From Pempheris klunzingeri (taxonomy: Eukaryota > Chordata > Actinopteri > Acropomatiformes > Pempheridae), in contig NC_092029.1 of assembly GCF_042242105.1 (NCBI RefSeq), positions 10,657,885 through 10,721,884 of the forward strand: a DNA stretch of 64,000 bases. Reading direction: 5' to 3'. Of this stretch, positions 13,086-26,511 are shown one piece after another; the first letter of the stretch is position 1, and each line of letters begins with the position of its first letter. The notes under the pieces were generated by a model. That model searched no databases. It was not told the origin of the DNA and saw nothing but the letters and a program-made list of their open reading frames with translations. A program made the translations under genes and the position numbers.

Positions 13086-13224
13086 TAGACACACACCACT
13101 TTCTCTGTGAAAAGTGTCATTTTCTACTGCATATTGAATGGCTTAAAAAGAAACCAGTGAATCTAAATCAGAGGGCTAAAGGGAAGCAGGTTTTGCTGGC
13201 GGCTCAGTGAGGCTGTACAGCTGT

Positions 13225-13310
13225 GATCTGAAACATGTTAGTATGCTCTCGTGCTGGTGATAAGCAGCTACAATGTTTACCATGTTCGCTATCTTAGTTA
13301 CACGTTATTA
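13225..13310. repeat. Fragment of a dispersed teleost repeat (GTTAGCATGCT type)
   Basis: The words GTTAGTATGCT, ACAATGTTTACCATGTTCGC and TATCTTAGTTACACGTTA follow, in order, a repeat that is very common in percomorph intergenic DNA. A fragment of what seems the next part of the same element is found at 42790-42960. Recognition is from memory. Confidence 0.4.
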
Positions 13311-13592
13311 TAGAAAAATAAATAAAACAATGTGGTTCTTTGATACTGTATGCACGATACAAGGAGTTTATATTTCGCCTACAGGCTACAAAATGTTAAT
13401 CTGGTAATTTCGTAATATGTTTGTGTTTCATACAAAACAAGTAAATGAATAAAAATGTTTAAATCAGATTTTTGTGGGGTTTTTTTGTCAATATAAATGT
13501 GCTGTGTTCCAATTTTTCCAAACAATCACAATTATGACCAAATAAAGACTTGTTTCCCTGACTTTTCCATACAAAATTTAAACAATGCACAT

Positions 13593-13648
13593 CTATGATA
13601 TAGTTTTAATGCAGTTAATTCATTAACTGCATTTAAAGTATATCATAG
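13593..13648. repeat. 28-bp inverted repeat forming a hairpin
   Basis: The arm 13593-13619 pairs with 13622-13648 with two mismatches (13603/13638 and 13607/13634) around a two-base loop. It is AT-rich and intergenic. The near-absence of a loop favours a palindromic repeat or small transposon relic over a microRNA precursor. Confidence 0.75.
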
Positions 13649-13994
13649 ACGGTGGAACATATCTGAAAAATAAACATATTTCAGGGGTCTATAAGAAAAT
13701 GTTAATATGCTTTAATGTTTAAAAAAACTTTTTAAATGATAAATGTTTAAAAACCTGTGTGTGTAAAGGGGTGTATTTGTGAGAAGTGACCTTCCATTTT
13801 CATGGATTGGACTCGATCCTGCACCATTTTAGTACAATTGAATGAATCACTGATCTTATAAAGTAACTTTAATATGTAGCTGAAACTGCTCAATAACCAA
13901 AGTATCTGCAGCCACTGTGACGACTGTACTGTGTCCATGTCTCAGAGTAAGCTGGTAACTTTTACATTTTTACATGTGAAGTGTTTTTTAGTTG

Positions 13995-14951
13995 TCAGAC
14001 ATATTTATGCTTCTTCTTCAAAGCTGCAATGTAACTGCTTGATACCCTTTCAAAATACTGTACGGAATATTTGTGATCTGTCAACTCTGTAATAAGGTTT
14101 GACTGTGAAACAGAAATGTCTTGTGTTAGTTACTGAGTCATTGTTTATTACCTGTAATAAATGATTGCTCGCAAAACTCTTTCACATGTTCATAGTCAGG
14201 ATCTGTATATATCAGGATGTATACATAGATGTATTTCTGTCATCACTGAAGCATGCCACCTCCCCTGCAATAATTTCCTCCTCTGAGGGGTCCAGGAACA
14301 CCCCTTTAAACTCCAGCTGCATCAGGTCACTCAGATGATCTGTAAAATATGGCAGATTTAGTGCAGATTTAATTGCACATGTGTTTATATATTATCAGGG
14401 CTAACTGCAGAACTGAAGATATATTAATTTTTGATGATCATAGTACTGAAGTCAAGGTGATAGCAATATGACAAGAAGAAAACCATCAAAATTGACCAGA
14501 GAAGAGATCCGTCCATTATGATTGTGTTATTCTTCTTGTAGTGTAAATGTAGCACTGAAAATGTACTTCAACATCAGCTAAGATATATTGTGATGGCAAC
14601 AGCATGAAACAAAAAATAGACAATAATTATTTGACTAATTTCCATGAATTAATTCAGAAAACATTTAACATTTCCACAAAAACTAAATTAATGACATCAT
14701 AGTTAAAGGGTATTTTAAGAGGGGAAATAATGTCTTAGTTGCTTTTTAGATTAAAGTAATCTGTGTATAATATAATTATTACATACAATAAGCAAAGGCT
14801 TGGTTGAAATTATTAAATGAATGAATTTGATTGGCAAAAAAGGTTTAATTATCAAACATGTCTCCAATCCTTTTTAAATAACCAGTCTGGTACCCTGATG
14901 AAGAAGACGGCAGCTCTTCTTTAACCAATAGGAAAAGAGTTCATGTGACAT
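13995..14951 (-). pseudogene. Unidentified minus-strand three-exon gene or pseudogene next to the tubulin promoter
   Basis: Read on the minus strand, three phase-compatible exons can be joined. They run 14951-14894 (ATG start, A at -3), 14339-14152 (acceptor TTTTACAG, donor GTAATA) and 14086-13995 (acceptor TTATTACAG, stop TGA). They would encode about 112 aa. The middle exon begins with clear coding composition (HLSDLMQLEFKGVFLDPSEE) but changes frame near 14236, where one base appears to be missing in an A-rich run. The frame that continues (YTDPDYEHVKEFCEQSF) joins exon 3 (LTDHKYSVQYFERV). The frame break may be a real lesion, an assembly error or a missed tiny intron. Exon 1 is the least sure because it overlaps the CCAAT boxes of the tubulin promoter. 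The second intron would be only 65 nt. The family is not recognised. Confidence 0.4.
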
Positions 14952-15060
14952 TCGACCAATCAGATTCAGCAGATCGTTTTCCCGCGTTAGCGAGTTTAAA
15001 GACAAAGACACAGTTTGACAGCTATAAACTTCCAAACTTCTTATTTCAAACCTCAGAAAC
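14920..15060 (+). promoter_or_regulatory. tuba1: Alpha-tubulin promoter and 5' UTR with CCAAT boxes
   Basis: CCAAT boxes lie at 14925-14929 and 14956-14960, and a weak TATA-like TTTAAA lies at 14995-15000, about 65 bases before the start codon. Paired CCAAT boxes are typical of growth-regulated promoters. The same DNA could also drive the minus-strand transcript proposed at 14951-13995, making it bidirectional. Confidence 0.5.
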
Positions 15061-17768
<2,708 letters not shown>

Positions 17769-17835
17769 AGAGAACATTGTGGTTTTAAATACATTCAGTG
17801 TTTGTGCTATGAAATACCAGTTTGGTTACGTTCAG

Positions 17836-17841
17836 AATAAA
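17836..17841 (+). terminator. tuba1: Alpha-tubulin proximal poly(A) signal
   Basis: AATAAA lies 68 bases after the tubulin stop codon. A second AATAAA at 18040-18045 could give a longer 3' UTR; both settings are plausible. Confidence 0.65.
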
Positions 17842-18039
17842 ACTCCCAAATGTTAATTTGTGCTGAAGTTCCTGTGACAGTAAAGATGAGAGAGGATACA
17901 GCAGCTGTTTAAAGGAGGAAGTTTAGGGAGACTTTAAAAGAAAATGGAACTAGAGCTGATGTAAATGTTTTTATTAGAATTCATTCCAACAATGAATGTT
18001 CAAATGTATGTTTAGAGTGAAAACCCTGGTTGTGCTCTA

Positions 18040-18045
18040 AATAAA
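18040..18045 (+). terminator. tuba1: Alpha-tubulin distal poly(A) signal
   Basis: This AATAAA is followed by a T-rich stretch (TCTGTTTTTTTCC near 18070) that resembles a downstream GU/U-rich element, so it may be the main site. It lies about 400 bases before the presumed DAAM1 transcription start. Confidence 0.5.
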
Positions 18046-18429
18046 GTTCCTGTCGCATGTCAAGCTGTGCATCTGTTTTTTTCCTTTTGCTTTTACAACG
18101 TGATGAATAAAAATCAGTTTGATCAGTTCTCTGAAATGTGAAATCCTGAATCCAGTCATACACATGATTTTGAGGAACACGTCACACACATACTCACAGT
18201 CATCATAATGTGAATATTTACATCTGTTTCAGAATAATATCAACCTCATTCATTTGTAATGAAAAAAGATGATCTTGGCAACAAAATGCAGCAGCAGAAC
18301 ACTCACCAGTATGTCCAGGCCTTTAATATAAAGTCTATACTTCAGGTGATTAGAACAACAAAGCATTTTGGGAACACTGATATGATTAAAGTTTATTTAT
18401 TTATTTATTTTACATCCCATACTACAACA

Positions 18430-18626
18430 CCCATAAAGCACCGGGCTAACAAAGAATGGAGCATGCGCATTAGCGGCTCGAGTAAACCGATGACATCACG
18501 AGCCGCCCGGACCAACCAGTCTGTTGAATCCACTCCGTGCCGTCTGGACTGTTTTTATCCGCTCATTTGCTCTGGGGCTCACCTGATGAACTTCTGGACA
18601 CGGTTATCAAGAGAAATGTTGACGAG
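18430..18626 (+). promoter_or_regulatory. daam1: DAAM1 CpG-rich promoter and non-coding first exon
   Basis: GC and CpG content rise from about 18,430 to 19,030. An NRF1-like GCATGCGC lies near 18,463 and a CRE-like TGACATCA near 18,490. An excellent donor (GAGGTAAGAG) ends the probable exon at 18,626. The first coding exon begins with an untranslated leader at 44030, so an upstream non-coding exon is required, and this is the best candidate. The pairing is inferred, and the transcription start is not defined. ATG triplets in the exon create short upstream frames, one of which would cross the splice. Confidence 0.5.
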
Positions 18627-20367
18627 GTAAGAGCGCTGTGTTTACAACTAAACTCCTTCGACCACACCGGCTGAAACAACAGCCGCGTGAGTGGCCGCAC
18701 CGGGCCGTTTAGCTGCGGTGCTGCTGGTGACCTGCGGACCGGTGTGGCCATCATTCACTGCAGCTAGCTGTGCGGAGTCCACCCAGGCTGGTTTGGTGTC
18801 TGACTGTGTTTCTAGACTTAGCTTCAGAGTCGGTTGACATTTGCATCTGTTTTGCCAACTCTTTGTGTTTTGTCAGTCAGTCTGTCTGTGGGGGAGGCTG
18901 ACCTGTCCTCACGGAGAAATAACCGCACTTTGAGCGGCTCCCACTGGAGCTAAAACCCAGAGGAGGCAAATGAGAAACGGCTGTCCACACCGGGGACACC
19001 CGGGGTCCCCGAGAGGATCCTCGGGTCTCCCTGGAAAGTGAAAAAAAGTTTTAAAAATAGTAATTACATTCACTGACTGGATGTGTGAGCCTATTTTTAA
19101 GGATCTTTAAACTGAGTTATTACACAGTGCTTGAAGGTGGACAGTTCAATATTGCTGATTTATATTAACAAATAAAGGATTAATGCTGGGACAGTAGCAA
19201 AAGCTCCTATGAGTCTGAATGGTAACTTTGGCTAGTAAGTAAGTTAATAGTTAATAGTTTGACCCAGTATCTGTAGAATAGCCAGATCAATACTTGACTT
19301 TTGATGTTCCTACCAGTAATGACAGATATTATTTCATTTGCCTAAAAACACAACAAAAGCAAATCATATTATAGAGCTGTGACCAAGATGTGGCACATTT
19401 TGCAGGTGAAAAATAAACGTATCAGTGATCTTGAGCTGAGATTTGATAAGTAATGGAGACACAGTTTCTTAATTATTTCAAAGGTTATCTTTGGCATTCC
19501 TTGTTACCAGCACAAGTATGCACATATACTGATATAACTGTACTGAGTCAATACTGGCCGATCTATCAAGAAGCTGTAATCTGTAGGCACACAGGTCCAC
19601 AGATGCATGATAACCTTTAACTTGCTTTTGCAGATGTTTGTATGGATCACGTTTTGCTGTTAACCTAAAACAAAATATTTTGATTGTGTTTCATACTGAT
19701 ATTCTGGTTGATAATCTCTCCCCAAGTCCCAGTGCCATACTGTTATCATCTCTGATTGATTAATTGAGTTCAGCTACAATGGCTTGGCCCTCATAAAGGG
19801 CTCTAACTGCCACCTTACCCTTGATAAAACCAGCGGCCCGTGCAGCCTCAGACATATGATACTTCACCTGTTCGGAGTTAATATGCACTTGTATCGCTTT
19901 GCTGAAAAGTTGGAATGACTCAATGTGAAAGCCATGAAGTTACAGGTCAGTCAGAGAGCAGAACACAGAGATTATCACGGCGTAATCATTCTAGTGGTAG
20001 GCTTACTCAGTTAGGCGCTTATCAGAAAAGGCTTGCATTCCCGAGAATTAAAATGCTCTAAATCATTGAGGGGCCTGTATGTGCTTGTAATGGGCCGCTG
20101 CCTTGTGAGAGGGCTTACTGCTGTGGTCTGATCTGCAGGCGTGTTTTCACTGTAAACAGGGGAGAAGCCTTACATGATGTACCATGCTGTTATTTTGTCC
20201 ACAGTGTTACTGCTCAGACAGGGAGTTGGCTGCTTACAGATCAGCATGGACAGGCCCTGACATCTGAATCGCGTGTCTTGTTTTTCCGAATTGCTGCACT
20301 TTGCTGATGATGATCCTTTGTTGCAACTGCATGATTTCCCAATTGGCTTGTGCTCTAAGCCTCTCTA

Positions 20368-20470
20368 TTAGAGCCTGATCGATGGATATCCATTGACCGG
20401 TGTTATTGGCTTATATTGGTTTATCACAGATATACTGTAATTGGCATAAATATGAACAGATTTACAAATG
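20368..20470. repeat. Degenerate dispersed repeat (GCCTGATCGAT type)
   Basis: AGAGCCTGATCGATGGATAT followed by GGTGTTATTGGCTTATATTGG resembles a fish non-autonomous element that begins GAGCCTGACCGATATATCGG. The copy is old and its ends are not defined. Confidence 0.35.
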
Positions 20471-22184
20471 GTGGCTCGTATAGTTTGCAACAGCATTTAA
20501 TGTTTCCGACAGGCTGTCCCATGTGCATGCAGGTACCAGTACTGAAGTCAAATTATTTCATACAACCCAGTATTGCATATCACTCAGCCTCAAAGGGCTT
20601 TACATATACATTACTTATTTATTGTGCATCAGGTTTTTAATGACGAGCGCTCACAGTTTGTCTGACTGTCAGCCAAAAGTCCTTACTTTTTCTTTTCTTT
20701 CTTTTTGGCTGACAGATCAGCAAACACAATAGGCATTGTATGTACCATGTCAAGCTTGTTCCTGCGTATTAGTTGAGTGAATCAGTTGGCAGCCATGCCA
20801 GTCACCTTAAGGGCATTGCTTTCTCCACACAACCCCAGCTTCTGGCTACAGCCACTACTGTTTTGTGTGGTTGGTGCTGGTCGTTTGTTAATGTGTCAAG
20901 TCATCTTCCTGTTGTCGCAGACATGAACGCTCTCTACACTGCTGTCAGAAACAGACTGTGATAAAAACTCTTGTTGGTGAAACTGAATGCAGCATTGTGA
21001 CACAGTTTCATTTGGCACTGGCGGAGAACTGGAGCACACATCAGTCAGTTGTATATTCTGGGATATAAGCTGCTCTGTCCTTACATTTCCTCAGGGGTGA
21101 GCTTTAAGGACGCTCTAGAAAGTGAATAAAAACAGACTCATCTTAGGCAAACTATTCCTGTAGTTCCTCCACCATCCACTGATATCATTATACATTGGTG
21201 GCAGAACTGATCGAAAACTGCTCTGCTGGCATTTAGAGCACTGGCAAGTTTGCAATGATAGATGAGATAGTAAGGCGGAAACATTAGTCATCAAAGTCTA
21301 CTGTTTGCTATCTGTCTGTCTACAGAGCAAAACATCACCATCAATGCTGCCAGTCCATAAACAGTGGCAGTGTATTGTACCTGGTGCTCTTCTGTCCGTC
21401 AGCACTCACACACACTCCTGAAACCCTCTTGGGGAACTGGGTTAATGAACTGAGTGTTACGTTTCACAGGACTGGCAATGCACCGGGGGTGGGAGAGGAC
21501 ATCCAGCCTCCCTGGTTGGCTCACATTAAGCACCACAGGGTGAAAGAGTAAACGACTGCACCAACAACAGGGGGGAGGTATAGACTAATTATTTTTTCAA
21601 TGGCGGATAGCATTTAGGAGTGGCTGTAACACAGCTGAGCCCCTAATAGACCGCCATATGTCAGCACGGACTGCGGATGTTGTGGTGGTGTCAAAGTACA
21701 GAGGCAGGTGTTAAACCACAGCCCTTTGGTGAGTGTTGCCTTTGTGAGAATAATGAAAATGTACATCCTTATTTAAGATGACAGTTGTTACACCAACTTT
21801 CTTTTTAGCATCCTGGGCCATATTAGGGACATAAATAAAGCGGTGTAGATGTTGTTAGTGGATATAATTACTTGGATACTTACTAATTACTGGTTAAGCA
21901 TTAGTGAATGCATGATTGGCACTGTCGGTGACAGAGTGGTAACACTATGAGAAGGTAGCAAATCCAGTCAGTATACATACCACAGTTACTTGACACAGTT
22001 TAAATATTGACTCGTGCTGCATGTGTCACATCTTAATTTCCTCTCAGTACTCTCTCCACACAATACGATATGAGAAAATACAGTGAGACAATATAAATGT
22101 GTCTGCTGTCTGATTTTGCCATAGTATATGTACAAAAATATCTAAAATTCCTATCCTATTCTTAGTTTCCTGGAACAGAGAATG

Positions 22185-22290
22185 TTTGGCATTGGTGCTT
22201 GATTAATGATTTAGATAATTAATTGATTATCAAAATAGTTGCTGATTATTTTGCTGTGGATTGGCTTATTATTTCACCTCTACAACACAC
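22185..22290. repeat. Fragment of the ATTAAT/CGATTA dispersed repeat
   Basis: TAATTGATTATCAAAATAGT followed by a tail near CACCTCTACAAC matches the end of the repeat family also seen at 6535-6665 and 36975-37260. Identification is from memory of percomorph sequences. Confidence 0.45.
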
Positions 22291-24243
22291 AGTAATGAAG
22301 TTCAAGGAGAGAGAGAGATCTGTCTAAATGTTCTCCTGTGTCCTCTGCTGTGTCAGAACTAGAGCAACCATTTCAGTTGAACCAGTCCACTGATGTTTAC
22401 TGTGATGCAGTGACCTAAAAAGTCCTTGAATTGTTTGGGAAGAGACTGTTCCTCCAGGTCAGTGTTGTTCCTGCTGCCCCGGCTGGTGTCAGAGCTTCAC
22501 GCTCTCAGATCAGACGCTCTCTTTATGATGTGTTGTGGATCCTGTGGGAGAAACTGTGGACCTGCACCACTCCGCTGGCCCGCCGCAACAATAGGCCTGT
22601 ATGACTGTTTGAATGTGCTTTTCTTTGTCCGGTGTGCTTCACTTGGGCCAGACAATGGCTTCATTTAGCATCCCCTCTCTGTCGAGGCCTGCTCCATCAC
22701 CATGGCACCCCTACCATGCCACACCCTGCCCCCAGTCTGGCCCGGCTTTGCACTTGTCCTCGCTGTTGGGACAGCTGGGCTCAGGCAGCCATTGTTGGCC
22801 ACACCCAAGACCCAACCTCGCATTTTAAGGATTGTTGCTTTGTGACCAGGCTGGAAAACCTCTTAGCATGTTACACTTTTCATCTCTCAGAAATCGAGTA
22901 TTATTAACCAAAGGCTAATCTAACCCTGATGGTGACCTGCTAAGCGTAATTTACTGGAGAGAAAAACAGAAACAGAGAGAAATGTGGAGTTTCCTGCAGT
23001 TTTTTAAAGCACAATTAAGCACTTCCTCTGCTTAAATTAAGAATGAATCTACTTTTTGTGAGACAAAACATAAACCTTTAGGGAGAGAGAACAGAGTTTC
23101 AATTCTTCAAAGGAAAATCCACCATGTTTAGTGTAGCTAATGTTAAGACACCCATCGACAAACTAATTTGATTCATAAGATGGGATACCGTAGGATGTGG
23201 CTCACCACCGCAGCTAAATAGTTTTTCTGAGGGAACTCAGAGTCCATGAGTCACACTTTTTTTTTTTTTTTGTTAAAACTTAGAAAGCATCCAAAAAACT
23301 GACATCATATTGGACTGAATCACAAAATCCCCCGTTTTCAGTAAAAAAAATACACACTTAAACATTTATGTTGGCAGATGACTTTAGATACCCACCCAGT
23401 GAATACACACTGCTTGTCCCCTCCCAACACCACTGACTCTCGACCTTCCTGATTGTTCGGAGGTGAAAGGGCAGTGGACCCCGTTTCCAGCTCAACCACT
23501 CAGCGGTGGCAGATTTTTTATTAATGGGCTTTAGGTCGACAGCTCTCAGACCGTTTGGTGAGTAATGGATCCTTCATGGCGAGTCCTTCAGTCTCTCCTC
23601 AGTGTTTATCAGCAACAAAGAAAAATGCATCTCAGCTACCAGATGATGTGAACTGGGAAAAACACTCAGATGTTATGCACTGTCACCTTTTCATTTCACA
23701 ATCTAAAGCTTTTTCTGAGTTGAGCCCAGTCACTGGTGCTGCAGCACAGACGCATCTCCACGGAGCAGCTTCGTCCAGAGAAACAGTCTTATGGCTCTAT
23801 AACTAGAACTGGGTGACCTATGAAATTATATTTTAGGCCGATCTGAACTTGTTGCAGTTTTACCCTCGACAGCGCAGTACAAGCTGTGCTACTTCTAGTG
23901 CCTGCCGGGAGCCTCTTTTTTCAGACTATTTAAAGAGCTGAAGACTTCTTAGTCAGAGCTGCCTGCAGCATCCTCAGACAATTTTAAAGCTTTTTCAAAT
24001 ATTTCTAATGGATTGTACGTAAACAAACCCCACATTCAAGAAATATTACCTTTAAGCATTTGCATGTTTATGAGTAGTGACTAGTTGAACTGACTAGTTT
24101 CAATTAGTTCTTTTAAAAAACAAAGCCTGTGGTCATGAATTGTTGCTGTTATCTCGCCAACTTTGCTCTTTTTTCCTTGCTTGTGTTATTTGCTTTGCCT
24201 CCCTACCTCCACGTAAACAGTCCTTGGGTTTCTTAAAAGGCAC

Positions 24244-24281
24244 TATATATGTGTGTATGTGTATATATATATATATATATG
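24244..24281. repeat. (TA)n/(GT)n microsatellite
   Basis: Alternating TA with a short GTGT interruption; about 38 bases long and inside DAAM1 intron 1. Confidence 0.85.
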
Positions 24282-24967
24282 CTATTTTTTTTATAGATTT
24301 TCATATCATTAGCATTATTGTTAGTCACTGTGATCCACGCTTCCAGGGTTTTTTTAGTTGTGATGTAAGGAAGGGAAATTACCAGAGCTTTCTTCATATT
24401 CTCTACATTAGGCCACATTACAGAACAAGCGACCTCTCCTCTTTATACATGTTAACAGAGGACAAGAGAAACCATTATGCACATGCATAAACTGCTATAA
24501 ACTAAAGGATTTTCACCCAAAGCTTAAATCCAATAACTGCTCCCAGCTCAACACAGTTAAAAATGTACTATTATAGTGCACTTCAGGTTTGGGAAATGAT
24601 CTTTCCTGGCTGAGTGCCTGTTATTTGGAGTGACATAATTGTCTCAGGCTCTTACAGTATGTCACATGGCAGGAGCTATATTTATACTTGGTTTTGTTTC
24701 TGACTGAAGTCCCTAAATTGCTTGTTTTTTCCAGCTTGTGTAGTTTTTTAATTAATAGCCTTGCTTTGCTTTTCATGCTCAATAGTGGCATTTAGTTTTA
24801 GTTAACAAAGTTAGAAAGTGTCTTTTCTCTTGCCAGATTGGGAGACTTGAGGCAAACCTCAGATTATCATGACAATGAGCATCAAAATTAATTACTTGTG
24901 TGCCGCAGCGGCAAGATGTGGAAAGAGTGTATCCATGCTGTGGTTCAAACAAAGGGAGCATGTGGGT

Positions 24968-25113
<146 letters not shown>

Positions 25114-26027
25114 GAGGAGGGGTGGGGGGGGGTTTATGGGCCAAGTGGGATTCATGTTTCAATCCTCGCTCGCCTCTGTCCCCTTTGTCTAGGTCACATT
25201 ATTAATGTTAATTCCCAAAGCAGAGATGCTAGAAATGAGAATTTTGTATGAGTTAGCAGTTTTTGTGGGTCTGTGAGTGCTCTATCTTGTTTTTTTAGGA
25301 TTGATAATCTTACAGGAGAGGCTCCAGCTGGTTGATTGCCAGTATTTTGTCTGACAGCAGATTTTGTGCAGTCATCAATTTAGGCTGCTACTTGTAGTTG
25401 TGTTAATAATAGCTCAATCAGCGAAAGCTGGCGCGTGTTCAACATATCAACATGAACTTTATCACACTCACCAATACAGCTTCGTTACTTAGCCTGTACA
25501 GCAGCATTTCAACTGTTAAATACCAGAGATCAGCGTATTACTCTAATTGTATTAATCTAATTGATGGAAACAGCAACTGTGGGAGTGTCTGAGAGTATAA
25601 ACATCATCTGACGCTGAGCTTTAACACAATCTATGAAGCTTGGTTTGACGTCAGCTGCCAGACAAAGCTCAACTAGAGCCTCGCAAGTCAAAGTTTTCTA
25701 GATTTAAGCCATAAAGGCACAAGTTAATGCTCTGAAAATACTCAATGTGGATTTGAAGAATATGCTGTGCAGCACGTTTCTTGATTTATTTCTTCAGTCG
25801 GAACAGATCGGATGCCAACATGTTTCTTCCTCAGACACAAACCAAAGCGTGTCTAACAGGCCTTGAAACACCAGACAGATATCAGATTCAGCAGCAGACA
25901 GTGCCAGAGCACGGCGTGCTTTATCCTGCTCTTGAAATGCTGCCCCGCCCTCAAGAAAAGCACACTCAAGTTCTGACAAGTTATCAAGCGAAAGAGCAAC
26001 GACAGAAAAATATGTTTAGGCTATCTT

Positions 26028-26075
26028 TCTTTCTTTCTTTCGTTCGTTTGTTCGTTCAGTCATTCATTAATTGAT
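26028..26075. repeat. (CTTT)n degrading to (GTTC)n microsatellite
   Basis: CTTT units pass into GTTC/GTTT and CATT units, an interrupted tetranucleotide tract in DAAM1 intron 1. Confidence 0.8.
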
Positions 26076-26487
26076 GCAGCCTCATCCTTTGAAAAGCTCA
26101 CAATGGCACTGAGGCAAGGATTAAGAGGTGGCAAAAGTTTAATTCTTTGGACCTGATCGTGGATGGAGTTAACTTGCTTTGCTAAGTGGGACTGCTTTAA
26201 TTCAAGATAATCCTCTGCTTAATATATGGAAATAAATGCACGCTTTGGTTTGTCAGTTTCTCACTCTCTGTTGTTTGTATAACTCCTAAGCTGAGATGTA
26301 ATTGGTATTTTTACCACAGTAATGTAATTTCCCGTTAACTGAGTTGGCGTCTCTGGAGCTGGTAATGTCAGTCATGCACATTCTTATTGAATTTGTGATT
26401 GTTAAAAAAAGCACTGTTGTCTCTTTTTTGTCGCGAAGCTCATTGTGACTTCCTACAAACAGCATCCATGAAAGTCCAGAGTAATAA

Positions 26488-26511
26488 ATATACATACATA
26501 CATACATACAT
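26488..26511. repeat. (ATAC)n microsatellite
   Basis: About six ATAC units in DAAM1 intron 1. Confidence 0.85.

Noticed and set aside
12831..13094. An 87-codon minus-strand frame with good-looking splice sites at 12684 and 12826
   Set aside because: Frames do not join across those sites without stops, whereas the plus-strand frame over the same bases joins in phase to an upstream exon.
18259..18630. A 123-codon frame across the DAAM1 promoter
   Set aside because: It crosses the CpG-rich promoter and the donor at 18627, with no protein-like content.
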